The notes below the pieces were generated by a model. That model worked only from the letters and a program-made list of their open reading frames with translations, searched no databases and had not been told where the DNA came from. The translations under genes were made by a program, and so were the position numbers. DNA of 5,035 bases from Candidatus Altimarinota bacterium. Lineage in GTDB: Bacteria; Patescibacteriota; Gracilibacteria; BD1-5; UBA2023. Position 1 is the stretch's first letter. The number at the start of each line of letters is the position of its first letter. Positions 1-4,383 of this stretch are shown piece after piece. Where the stretch lies: positions 1 through 5,035 of the forward strand of contig JALNXF010000029.1 of assembly GCA_023230505.1 (NCBI GenBank). The letters are read 5' to 3'.

Positions 1-1
1 C

Positions 2-136
2 GATTTATTAAATCACAATATTGTCGAAGGCGACATAAATGAAATCAAATGCGGAAAATGTCGCAATCAGTATGACAGCGAATATTGTGTCGGATGTTCG
101 ATAGAAAATAATTTCAGGAATTTTCAAAAAATTTAA
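2..136 (+). CDS. C-terminal fragment of a CxxC/CxxC (zinc-ribbon-like) protein
   Basis: An open frame enters from the left edge and ends at TAA 134-136, leaving 44 residues of an unknown protein. It contains two CxxC pairs, KCGKC and YCVGC, separated by eight residues. That spacing suits a small structural zinc ribbon or knuckle, but the fragment is too short to assign a family. The stop lies 23 bases before the next start on the same strand, so it probably belongs to the same operon. No start can be seen. An alternative is a chance open frame, but the paired cysteines and the operon-like spacing argue against that. Confidence 0.6.
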   Translation, partial: DLLNHNIVEGDINEIKCGKCRNQYDSEYCVGCSIENNFRNFQKI

Positions 137-159
137 GAAAAAAATGGAGAGTGAAACAA

Positions 160-396
160 ATGAAAACAAGAACATACAAAATAACATATTACAATATTTT
201 AATAGTCATAATAGCGACAATTATATTTTTCGCAGGATATGCAGTATCTTTTTACTGCACTACGATAAATGTAGATTATTCAGCAAATCACATAGAGACA
301 TATAAAAATGTGACTGTAAAATATGATCCAGAGTTTAACCAATTTACAGTAATTGACAAGCTTGGAAATGAAAAAATATACGGAGGGATAAAATAA
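160..396 (+). CDS. small single-pass membrane protein, 78 aa
   Basis: The product has a short basic N-terminus (MKTRTYK), one strongly hydrophobic segment at about residues 10-32, and a polar tail of about 45 residues. It is probably a one-TM protein with its tail outside. No lipobox or catalytic motif is visible, and I do not recognise the family. An in-frame GTG lies at 151, but the GGAG at 146-149 is only one base before it. The ATG at 160 has a usable spacer of ten bases, so I chose 160. The stop overlaps the next start by one base (TAATG at 394-398), indicating translational coupling. The function is unknown; small phage or plasmid membrane proteins of this shape are common. Confidence 0.7.
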   Translation: MKTRTYKITYYNILIVIIATIIFFAGYAVSFYCTTINVDYSANHIETYKNVTVKYDPEFNQFTVIDKLGNEKIYGGIK

Positions 397-581
397 TGTT
401 TGAATTTATATTTAATAAAAGTAAAATGATACCAATTGACATAAGAACAAAAGTACACAATTTGACGGTAGAATTAGGAGTGCAAAAGCAAATAAATAGT
501 CAACTTATTAAGAATCAAGCGTTTTTAGAAGAAAGAATCATGAAGCTTGAGAAAATGTTTATCTTATCTAAAATTGAATAA
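396..581 (+). CDS. small helical (coiled-coil-like) protein, 61 aa
   Basis: The gene starts at ATG 396, eight bases after a strong GGAGGG (382-387), and overlaps the previous stop by one base. After about 15 residues the protein is rich in L, I, E, Q and K with heptad-like spacing of hydrophobic residues (about residues 20-56), suggesting one amphipathic helix or a short coiled coil. No cysteine, catalytic or DNA-binding motif is visible. Coupling to the membrane protein before it suggests the two act together, perhaps as a membrane-associated pair. I do not recognise the family. Confidence 0.65.
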   Translation: MFEFIFNKSKMIPIDIRTKVHNLTVELGVQKQINSQLIKNQAFLEERIMKLEKMFILSKIE

Positions 582-624
582 AAAAAAATGAGCCATTATA
601 GGCTCAATATACTGAGGATTTTTT
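578..624. terminator. stem-loop after the small-gene pair, possible terminator or attenuator
   Basis: TGAGCC (589-594) and GGCTCA (601-606) form a perfect 6-bp stem around ATTATA. The A-run lies before the stem (580-588), so in the standard hairpin-plus-T form this is a better terminator for minus-strand RNA. On the plus strand an alternative 4-bp stem, CTCA 603-606 with TGAG 613-616, is followed by GATTTTTT. That could attenuate transcription between the small genes and the regulator at 684. The two stems share 603-606 and exclude each other. Confidence 0.4.
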
Positions 625-683
625 AGTTCTTCTATGTTATGTGTCGAATAATTTAGAATATTATAACATGGGAGGGCTGAAAA

Positions 684-1181
684 GTGAAAGAATTATATTT
701 ATATCAGGATATAAAGGCAGAAATTTGTGTAATAAAAAATAATATAGAATATTACACAATGTTGTTACAGCAAGAAGACCTATCAGAACTAGAATATTGT
801 AAAAAAATACAGTATCTAGGCATTAAATACATCTCGACAATATTTAGCGTTGTTGAAAAAGAAGTTACAAGAAAAGAAACAGCCCACAATTTGAATCACA
901 AAATTGTAAAAGAACTGTTAGAGAAAGAAAAAACAAAGCTTTTGTTTAAACAGAATCAGATTGATAATATAGATTCTGCATTAAACGCACTAAATGCAGA
1001 AGATAGATATATTATCAAATGCAAATTCTTTCACAGGATGAAGTACAAGGACATAGAAACGAACTACAAAGCCCACTTTAGATATTGCCTAACGGAACAA
1101 ACAATCAAGAAGCGTGTAAAAAACGCAATTCGGAAAATGACAACTATTATCAATGCGGTTTACTTTACTGCGTTGATTTGA
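684..1181 (+). CDS. ArpU/RinA-like phage transcription regulator with a sigma-70 region-4-like HTH, 165 aa
   Basis: Residues about 95-152 read as a sigma-70 region-4-type helix-turn-helix. There is an acidic lead-in (LNALNAEDRYI), then KYKDIE as a first helix, then LTEQTIKKRVKNAIRKM as a recognition helix ending in basic residues. The first 90 residues are mostly helical and charged. This layout and length fit the ArpU/RinA-type late regulators of Firmicute phages, which activate transcription of downstream late genes. The exact family is my inference. The start is GTG 684, seven bases after GGAGGG at 671-676. About 100 bases with a stem-loop separate it from the gene before. The segment between KYKDIE and LTEQT is longer than in a compact HTH, so DNA binding may differ in detail. 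Confidence 0.7.
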   Translation: MKELYLYQDIKAEICVIKNNIEYYTMLLQQEDLSELEYCKKIQYLGIKYISTIFSVVEKEVTRKETAHNLNHKIVKELLEKEKTKLLFKQNQIDNIDSALNALNAEDRYIIKCKFFHRMKYKDIETNYKAHFRYCLTEQTIKKRVKNAIRKMTTIINAVYFTALI

Positions 1182-1221
1182 CATAGATGGCAAAAGATAA
1201 AATTTAGGGGAGATGACTAAC

Positions 1222-1398
1222 TTGATTGATTTAAGATTGAGTGCATGGAGACCGAAAGAAGAATTTTACATATTCAGTGGCTATAAGATTGGCGAAACAT
1301 TCGTAAGTAGACATACAAGTAAATGCAAAAATTTACTCAAAGAAAAAATAGAAAAAATTAAAAAGGGGATAACAAATGAGAGAAATTCAGAAAACTAA
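1222..1398 (+). CDS. small protein of unknown function, 58 aa, TTG start
   Basis: An in-frame ATG at 1213 directly abuts the GGGGAG at 1207-1212 and could not be used normally. The TTG at 1222 sits nine bases after that Shine-Dalgarno sequence. The stretch GGGGAGATGA is an extended match to the anti-SD, and the upstream ATG lies inside it. The product has an aromatic first half (FYIFSGYKIGETF) and a lysine-rich C-terminal helix (KNLLKEKIEKIKKG). No known domain is seen. Its last 23 bases overlap the start of the next gene in another frame, which suggests translational coupling. It may be a phage accessory protein. Confidence 0.55.
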   Translation: MIDLRLSAWRPKEEFYIFSGYKIGETFVSRHTSKCKNLLKEKIEKIKKGITNERNSEN

Positions 1399-1735
1399 TG
1401 AGATTGAAAAGGTGATCCAGAACGCAGACAATTTTAAATATGTAATTGAGCATAAAAATAATTGCTACGCTTTGCAAAATTTAAAATATAGAATTGTTTT
1501 CGTACTGGAAATAAAGGAAAAATCAGGAAACATAAAAGAGCTGATTAAAAACTCAGATATTACATTCTTTTCCATGTATGGGATACGATTTGGAAAAGTT
1601 GATAAAAATCATTATGATTTGTCTGAGTATGAAAAGCAGCTTGAAAGACTTAGAAAGAAAATATTGACTAGATATAAAATTTACTTCATGGCTGCTGAAA
1701 AAATGCAGTTGGAGAATGTCTGTATAAATTTGTAG
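1376..1735 (+). CDS. protein of unknown function, 119 aa
   Basis: ATG 1376 follows a GGGG core (1365-1368) by seven bases, and the gene begins inside the end of the previous one. The predicted order is a charged N-terminal helix, a probable strand pair at about residues 28-47 (CYALQNLKYRIVFVLEI), a middle aromatic segment (ITFFSMYGIRFG) and a basic helix at about residues 83-105 (YEKQLERLRKKILTRYK). This looks like a small alpha/beta cytoplasmic protein. No catalytic motif or membrane segment is seen and I do not recognise it. It lies in a plus-strand run downstream of the regulator-like gene. Confidence 0.65.
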   Translation: MREIQKTNEIEKVIQNADNFKYVIEHKNNCYALQNLKYRIVFVLEIKEKSGNIKELIKNSDITFFSMYGIRFGKVDKNHYDLSEYEKQLERLRKKILTRYKIYFMAAEKMQLENVCINL

Positions 1736-1767
1736 AGAGGGATAAATAAAAAAATGGGAGATGAAGG

Positions 1768-2106
1768 ATGAATTACATAAAAGACATGGGAGCTAAAGCA
1801 TATGAAATTAAAAAGATTGTGCTTGCGGATGGGACGGAATTCGATATTGACAAAATAACAGGGCTTGCATTAATTAAAGAGTCTGGAAAAGGTCTTGAGT
1901 ACAACTGGAAAATAACATACTGTGCAAAAGGAAAGAATGATTTGTTGGCACTATCGAATCAATGCAACATGATGGCACATGCATTCAAATTCATGCGAGA
2001 AAATGACATAGAATTTGATGAAGCGTGTATTCTATACGATAAAATGCTGGAAGAGGCAAGAAAAATTAAGGAAAAAAGAGAAAGACTCGGATTTGATAGC
2101 TATTAA
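1768..2106 (+). CDS. protein of unknown function, 112 aa, last gene of the plus operon
   Basis: The start is ATG 1768, seven bases after GGGAG (1756-1760). Residues about 12-55 alternate hydrophobic and polar as in a small beta sheet (KIVLADGTEFDIDKITGLALI, then YNWKITYC). Residues about 62-105 are helical, with a methionine-rich stretch (CNMMAHAFKFM) and a charged C-terminal helix (ILYDKMLEEARKIKEKRERL). No known catalytic motif is visible. The gene is followed within 20 bases by a strong terminator, so it ends the left-hand operon. I do not assign a function; a phage accessory protein is plausible from context. Confidence 0.65.
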   Translation: MNYIKDMGAKAYEIKKIVLADGTEFDIDKITGLALIKESGKGLEYNWKITYCAKGKNDLLALSNQCNMMAHAFKFMRENDIEFDEACILYDKMLEEARKIKEKRERLGFDSY

Positions 2107-2123
2107 ATAATTACATAAAAATA

Positions 2124-2147
2124 AAAGAAGCCCGCCAAGGCTTCTTT
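2124..2147. terminator. bidirectional intrinsic terminator between convergent genes
   Basis: AAAGAAGCC (2124-2132) and GGCTTCTTT (2139-2147) form a perfect 9-bp stem with a 6-base loop. On the plus strand it follows the last operon gene by 17 bases. On the minus strand it follows the gene ending at 2149, and its T-rich tail (TTTTATTTTTAT) makes it the stronger terminator in that direction. Confidence 0.85.
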
Positions 2148-2148
2148 G

Positions 2149-2379
2149 TCATGTCTGCAATTCTTTTATTTTAGAAATTAATTCTTCTATTTTTTCTTTA
2201 TCTGGAAGAGGGCTTTTTAGTTCATCATCCAGAAGAGATTTTAAATTTTGCAATTCAGTATATTTGTTAAAATCATCTTTTTTCAAGTATTCTGAAACCT
2301 TTTTAAGTCCTTTAATTCCCAAAATAACAAATATTATATTTGATAATATCTGAACAATAATATTTATAGTTTCCAGCAT
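2149..2379 (-). CDS. small one-TM protein with a C-terminal helical tail, 76 aa
   Basis: Residues about 5-22 form one hydrophobic segment (IIVQILSNIIFVILGI), followed by a lysine-rich stretch and a long charged helical tail (about residues 38-74) with leucine/isoleucine spacing typical of a coiled coil. The basic patch after the membrane segment suggests a cytoplasmic C-terminus. The start ATG lies five bases after AGAGG, which overlaps the TAG stop of the gene upstream. The two genes are eight bases apart and surely co-transcribed. No catalytic motif is visible. The size and layout recall small membrane accessory or exclusion proteins of prophages, but holin-like or unknown roles are equally possible. 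Confidence 0.7.
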   Translation of the reverse strand: MLETINIIVQILSNIIFVILGIKGLKKVSEYLKKDDFNKYTELQNLKSLLDDELKSPLPDKEKIEELISKIKELQT

Positions 2380-2387
2380 TAATACCT

Positions 2388-2858
2388 CTATTCTATAATT
2401 TCAATGAAATCACCATCTATACTATATTTAGCCATCATTGTATTTGTTACAACTCCACCAAATGTATTAGTACCTTTGAATTTTGTCGAAACTAGTATAA
2501 AAGTTTTATTATCAGAATATCTTGTTTCAACATGTTCAAAGGAATCAGGGTCATTCATGTTATTTTTTATAAATTCTTTAAATTTTGTATGACTACCATC
2601 CCACACAGAAAATTGTGCTTTTATTTTATTTAATCTTTCTTGCTCTTTTTTCTTTTTTTTATCTTCTTCTTTCTTCTTTTTTTCTGCTTCAATTTGGGCT
2701 GATGTTTTAGGACTTGGAGAAGGCTTTATTATAGTTGTTGATTCAACTTCTTTTTTAACCTGTTTTGTAGGTTCTGGTGTTGATGAACCAATTGCAAATG
2801 CCATTATTATAACCCATATTAAGCACGCAAAAATAATTATAATTTTATAGTTTTTCAT
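2388..2858 (-). CDS. membrane-anchored protein with a charged linker and small C-terminal domain, 156 aa
   Basis: Residues 5-24 are a hydrophobic anchor or uncleaved signal (IIIIFACLIWVIIMAFAIG). A Ser/Thr/Pro-rich spacer (about 25-55) and a very charged Lys/Glu helix (about 56-80) follow. The C-terminal domain (about 84-156) carries WDGSH, NMNDPDSFEHVETRY, an FKGTNTFGGVV turn and a final strand. From memory, this C-terminal pattern recurs in hypothetical proteins of Firmicute chromosomes and phages, usually outside the membrane, with no known activity. Cys12 is not in a lipobox because the hydrophobic stretch continues past it. The start has AGGAGG ten bases upstream (2869-2874). It is the first gene of a two-gene unit oriented against the plus-strand genes to its left. 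Confidence 0.75.
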   Translation of the reverse strand: MKNYKIIIIFACLIWVIIMAFAIGSSTPEPTKQVKKEVESTTIIKPSPSPKTSAQIEAEKKKKEEDKKKKKEQERLNKIKAQFSVWDGSHTKFKEFIKNNMNDPDSFEHVETRYSDNKTFILVSTKFKGTNTFGGVVTNTMMAKYSIDGDFIEIIE

Positions 2859-2898
2859 TTTTAAAAATCCTCCTGTAAATTAAAATAATATGTCAAAT

Positions 2899-2927
2899 AT
2901 TATATAAAAAAATTACATATATGTATA
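2899..2927 (-). promoter_or_regulatory. sigma-A-type promoter of the minus two-gene cassette
   Basis: On the minus strand, TATACA (2927-2922) and TATAAT (2904-2899) are 17 bases apart, about 40 bases before the ATG at 2858. A 12-bp palindrome, TACATATATGTA (2914-2925), covers most of the -35 and could be an operator. In such AT-rich DNA the palindrome may also be chance. Confidence 0.55.
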
Positions 2928-2965
2928 TGCTACTTTAGAATAATAAATGTCGAAAATTAAATTTA

Positions 2966-2992
2966 TTGACAAAATAAAAATGCTATTATAAT
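2966..2992 (+). promoter_or_regulatory. sigma-A-type promoter firing into the structured non-coding region
   Basis: TTGACA (2966-2971) is a perfect -35 and TATAAT (2987-2992) a perfect -10, but they are only 15 bases apart. A weaker -10, TAATAT (2989-2994), gives the ideal 17. Either way transcription should begin at about 2998-3001, exactly at the base of the first RNA hairpin. It diverges from the minus promoter at 2899-2927. Confidence 0.65.
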
Positions 2993-3033
2993 ATATAAAT
3001 GTCCTGAGAGCCAAAACGGAAAAGGTGCATGGC

Positions 3034-3069
3034 TCAAAGGACATTATCCATGAAAATAAGGATTGAAAC
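3034..3069 (+). CRISPR. solitary CRISPR-repeat-like unit (no array)
   Basis: The segment ends in AAGGATTGAAAC. Its last eight bases, ATTGAAAC, match the 5' handle typical of type I-B and type III crRNAs. ATCC (3046-3049) and GGAT (3060-3063) form the short stem expected just before the handle, around an A-rich loop. From memory, the core 3046-3069 differs at only a few bases from known type III repeats of the form ATCCACTAAAACAAGG plus ATTGAAAC. The 36-base boundary is my choice. No second copy exists on either strand and no cas gene is present, so this is not an array. It may be an RNA-based anti-CRISPR decoy, an array remnant or chance resemblance. Confidence 0.5.
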
Positions 3070-3091
3070 GTTTTATTTATTATAATATACT
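3063..3091 (+). promoter_or_regulatory. second plus-strand promoter overlapping the repeat's 3' handle
   Basis: TTGAAA (3063-3068), inside the CRISPR-like handle, and TATACT (3086-3091) are 17 bases apart. A transcript would begin at about 3098, right at the three-way junction RNA, and could supply the mRNA of the gene at 3182 without the repeat-like part. Confidence 0.45.
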
Positions 3092-3101
3092 TATTAATAA
3101 G

Positions 3102-3162
3102 ACATTGCTATTCCTCGTCAGGGGACGGAGATTATAAACAAATAATCGATAGCAATGTTTTT
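3102..3162 (+). terminator. three-way-junction RNA closed by a terminator-like stem
   Basis: ACATTGCTAT (3102-3111) pairs perfectly with ATAGCAATGT (3149-3158), and T5 covers 3158-3162. Between them are two further stems. CTCGTC (3114-3119) pairs with GACGGAG (3124-3130) around AGGG with one bulged G. GATTAT (3130-3135) pairs with ATAATC (3142-3147) around AAACAA. The result is a tight three-way junction. It sits about 8 bases before the RBS at 3170, so it would end the upstream RNA or attenuate expression of the gene at 3182. Confidence 0.65.
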
Positions 3163-3181
3163 ATTATCTGGAGGAGCGATC

Positions 3182-3457
3182 ATGGAAATATTAGAAGGAA
3201 CTTTTTATATCAATGGGGCTGAATTAGGAAAAGGAACGATTGAAGCATTAAATAGCTGTGTTGATAATTTAGAATCATATAAAAATTTGCTTGGAATAGA
3301 TTCAATAGAATTAGAACTAGAATCATGTTACTTTGATAAGAAAGCCTTTTACAAAGTTATGTTCACCAAGAAATTAAGAAAAATTCATAATAGATGGATA
3401 CATGCAAAAAGTATACGGCAGAAGAAAAAACAATGTAAAAAATATTGCCAGTGTTAA
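3182..3457 (+). CDS. small protein of unknown function with an acidic N-half and very basic C-tail, 91 aa
   Basis: ATG 3182 lies seven bases after a strong GGAGG (3170-3174). A frame-compatible ATG at 3155 sits inside the terminator stem without an RBS and is rejected. The first 55 residues are acidic, with likely strands (GTFYINGAELGKG, then SIELELESCYF) and a helix between. From about residue 63 the protein turns strongly basic (KKLRKIHNRWIHAKSIRQKKKQCKKY) and ends CQC, suggesting RNA or DNA binding. No family is recognised. It has its own structured leader downstream of the CRISPR-like unit and is followed by a terminator, so RNA and protein form a self-contained locus. An anti-CRISPR, a toxin or an ordinary phage accessory protein are all possible. 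Confidence 0.65.
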   Translation: MEILEGTFYINGAELGKGTIEALNSCVDNLESYKNLLGIDSIELELESCYFDKKAFYKVMFTKKLRKIHNRWIHAKSIRQKKKQCKKYCQC

Positions 3458-3460
3458 ATA

Positions 3461-3540
3461 ATTAATTGTGGGATAGCTTGCAAGGTTCGACCAAACTAGG
3501 GCATACTAAAGGGGATTGGGTGATAGTATGCAAAAAAAAG
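3461..3540 (+). other. structured 3' region with a G-rich stem-loop
   Basis: GCATACTA (3501-3508) pairs perfectly with TAGTATGC (3524-3531) around a 15-base loop containing GGGGATTGGG, and an A8 run follows. Just before it, GGTTCGACC (3484-3492) can form a minimal hairpin. The A8 rather than T8 means it is no plus-strand terminator. It may protect the mRNA end or be part of a small RNA ending at the terminator at 3579. No coding frame is evident. Confidence 0.4.
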
Positions 3541-3544
3541 TATA

Positions 3545-3579
3545 AAAATGAACTACCGAAATATTAGGTAGTTCATTTT
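3545..3579. terminator. bidirectional intrinsic terminator
   Basis: AAAATGAACTACC (3545-3557) and GGTAGTTCATTTT (3567-3579) form a perfect 13-bp stem with a 9-base loop. It terminates the plus transcript of the gene at 3182. On the minus strand it is followed by TATACTTTTTTTT and terminates the four-gene operon. The stop codon of the last minus gene (3573-3575) lies within the stem. Confidence 0.85.
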
Positions 3580-4058
3580 AATTGATTATCCATATAAACT
3601 GTAAACGAATATTTGTAAGCGATCATCATCTTTAAATACTCATTTACATACAAGCCACTTTCATTTAAAAACTCATCTGCAATCTCATTAAAAATATCCA
3701 TTATCAATAAATGTTCTGGATACCTAGAAACATCAACATCATTTTTTTTAGAACAATGATAATTTTTACATATTAGAGGGCGAATATCATATATCAAACA
3801 TTTTTTACTGCGATCTGAAAATATACAATTCCAGATCACAGTATTTTGATATATTAATTTATTTTTGTACTCTATAATTTTATGAATTAATTTTGACTTT
3901 AATTCTCTATCATACTTAATTCTATATAGAATCGATTCAAATTCATATCTAGTCAATGCAACCATCATCATGCAGCACTCATTGCAATCAATACAATCTG
4001 GATTGCTATAGTCTATTTGTATTTTATCTTTCCCAAAATTATCTAGTGTATACTTCAT
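3573..4058 (-). CDS. YkgJ-like CxxCxxCC metal-cluster protein, 161 aa
   Basis: The N-terminal part holds CIDCNECC (Cys22, 25, 28, 29), the CxxCxxCC signature of the YkgJ/UPF0153 family. Further cysteines follow at 78, 87, 97 and 102 within WNCIF, KKCLIYDIRPLICKNYHC. The kCxIYdxRPxxC spacing is the family's second conserved block. Such proteins are predicted to bind zinc or an iron-sulfur cluster, and for most members the reaction is unknown. Residues 103-161 are helical and not conserved as far as I can tell. AAGGAGT precedes the ATG by about ten bases and overlaps the stop of the gene upstream (7-base gap), so it is the last gene of the minus operon. Its role on this element is unknown. Confidence 0.8.
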   Translation of the reverse strand: MKYTLDNFGKDKIQIDYSNPDCIDCNECCMMMVALTRYEFESILYRIKYDRELKSKLIHKIIEYKNKLIYQNTVIWNCIFSDRSKKCLIYDIRPLICKNYHCSKKNDVDVSRYPEHLLIMDIFNEIADEFLNESGLYVNEYLKMMIAYKYSFTVYMDNQLK

Positions 4059-4065
4059 ACATAAA

Positions 4066-4383
4066 TTACTCCTTGCTTTCTAATTTATTTAATACTATTT
4101 TAAATTTCTCAGCAGCTTCAAGGCATTTTTCACATTTGCATTTTTCAGAAGATGCCAAAGATTTTTTTAAAAGACTGATAAAAACACTAAAACACTCATG
4201 CAATTCAAAAGCATCCAAATTATTTATATCAATATAACCATCGACTTTACGCTCTCCATGCACAACAACAGAAGCCTTGAGAAAACATAAATATTTTCCG
4301 TCATGCTTATCTAAATGCTTCAAAATTAAATTTAAATCATTAAAAATACTTTCTGACTCCTTTAGCAATTTATCCATCTCCAT
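4066..4383 (-). CDS. unknown cysteine-containing protein with a CxCxxC motif, 105 aa
   Basis: Three in-frame ATGs occur (4389, 4383, 4377). GAGG at 4395-4392 is only two bases from the first but eight from the second, so 4383 is chosen. The protein has a helical N-terminus (KLLKESESIFNDLNLILKHL), a central strand-rich part (KYLCFLKASVVVHGERKVDGYI) and a helical end carrying KCKCEKC (Cys82, 84, 87). Together with Cys33 and Cys64 these could bind a metal. It sits directly before the YkgJ-like gene with a 7-base gap, so a shared metal-related role is possible but not shown. Its start overlaps the previous gene's end by 14 bases. The family is not recognised. Confidence 0.6.
   Translation of the reverse strand: MEMDKLLKESESIFNDLNLILKHLDKHDGKYLCFLKASVVVHGERKVDGYIDINNLDAFELHECFSVFISLLKKSLASSEKCKCEKCLEAAEKFKIVLNKLESKE

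Larger units (their letters stand above)
2998..3162 (+). ncRNA. candidate structured small RNA: 5' hairpin, CRISPR-like repeat, three-way junction, terminator
   Basis: The region lies between a promoter and a T5 run and has no plausible gene. At its 5' end AATGTCC (2998-3004) pairs with GGACATT (3039-3045), and inside that GAGCC (3008-3012) pairs with GGCTC (3031-3035). The hairpin loop contains AAAACG (3013-3018), which could pair with CGTTTT at 3069-3074 as a pseudoknot. A CRISPR-repeat-like segment and an independent three-way junction follow. It could be a stand-alone RNA of about 165 nt, or the leader of the mRNA for the protein at 3182, or both. I do not recognise it as a known riboswitch class. 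The pairing is seen in the sequence; the RNA's existence and role are inference. Confidence 0.5.

Noticed and set aside
1140..1178. Imperfect hairpin CAATGC/GCGTTG at the end of the regulator gene as a terminator
   Set aside because: It contains a G-U pair, a large loop and no T-run, and lies inside the coding region.
2404..2592. Plus-strand open frame of 62 codons
   Set aside because: It lies entirely antisense to the better-supported minus gene 2388-2858 and has no ribosome binding site.
3003..3035. Possible degenerate first repeat (CCAAAACGGAAAAGG) making a repeat-spacer-repeat mini-array
   Set aside because: The resemblance is limited to A-rich and AAGG parts, and the bases are better explained by the GAGCC/GGCTC hairpin.
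3155..3181. Upstream in-frame start (ATG 3155) for the 91-aa protein
   Set aside because: It lies in the terminator stem and T-run without a Shine-Dalgarno sequence, while ATG 3182 has a strong one at ideal spacing.
3471..3500. GGTTCGA looks like a tRNA T-loop, suggesting a tRNA or att-site remnant
   Set aside because: The T-stem cannot be closed with its neighbours, and no anticodon or acceptor stem is present.
3956..4237. Plus-strand open frame of 93 codons
   Set aside because: It is antisense to two minus genes. Its cysteines and serines are the complement of the YkgJ-like gene, and no RBS is seen.
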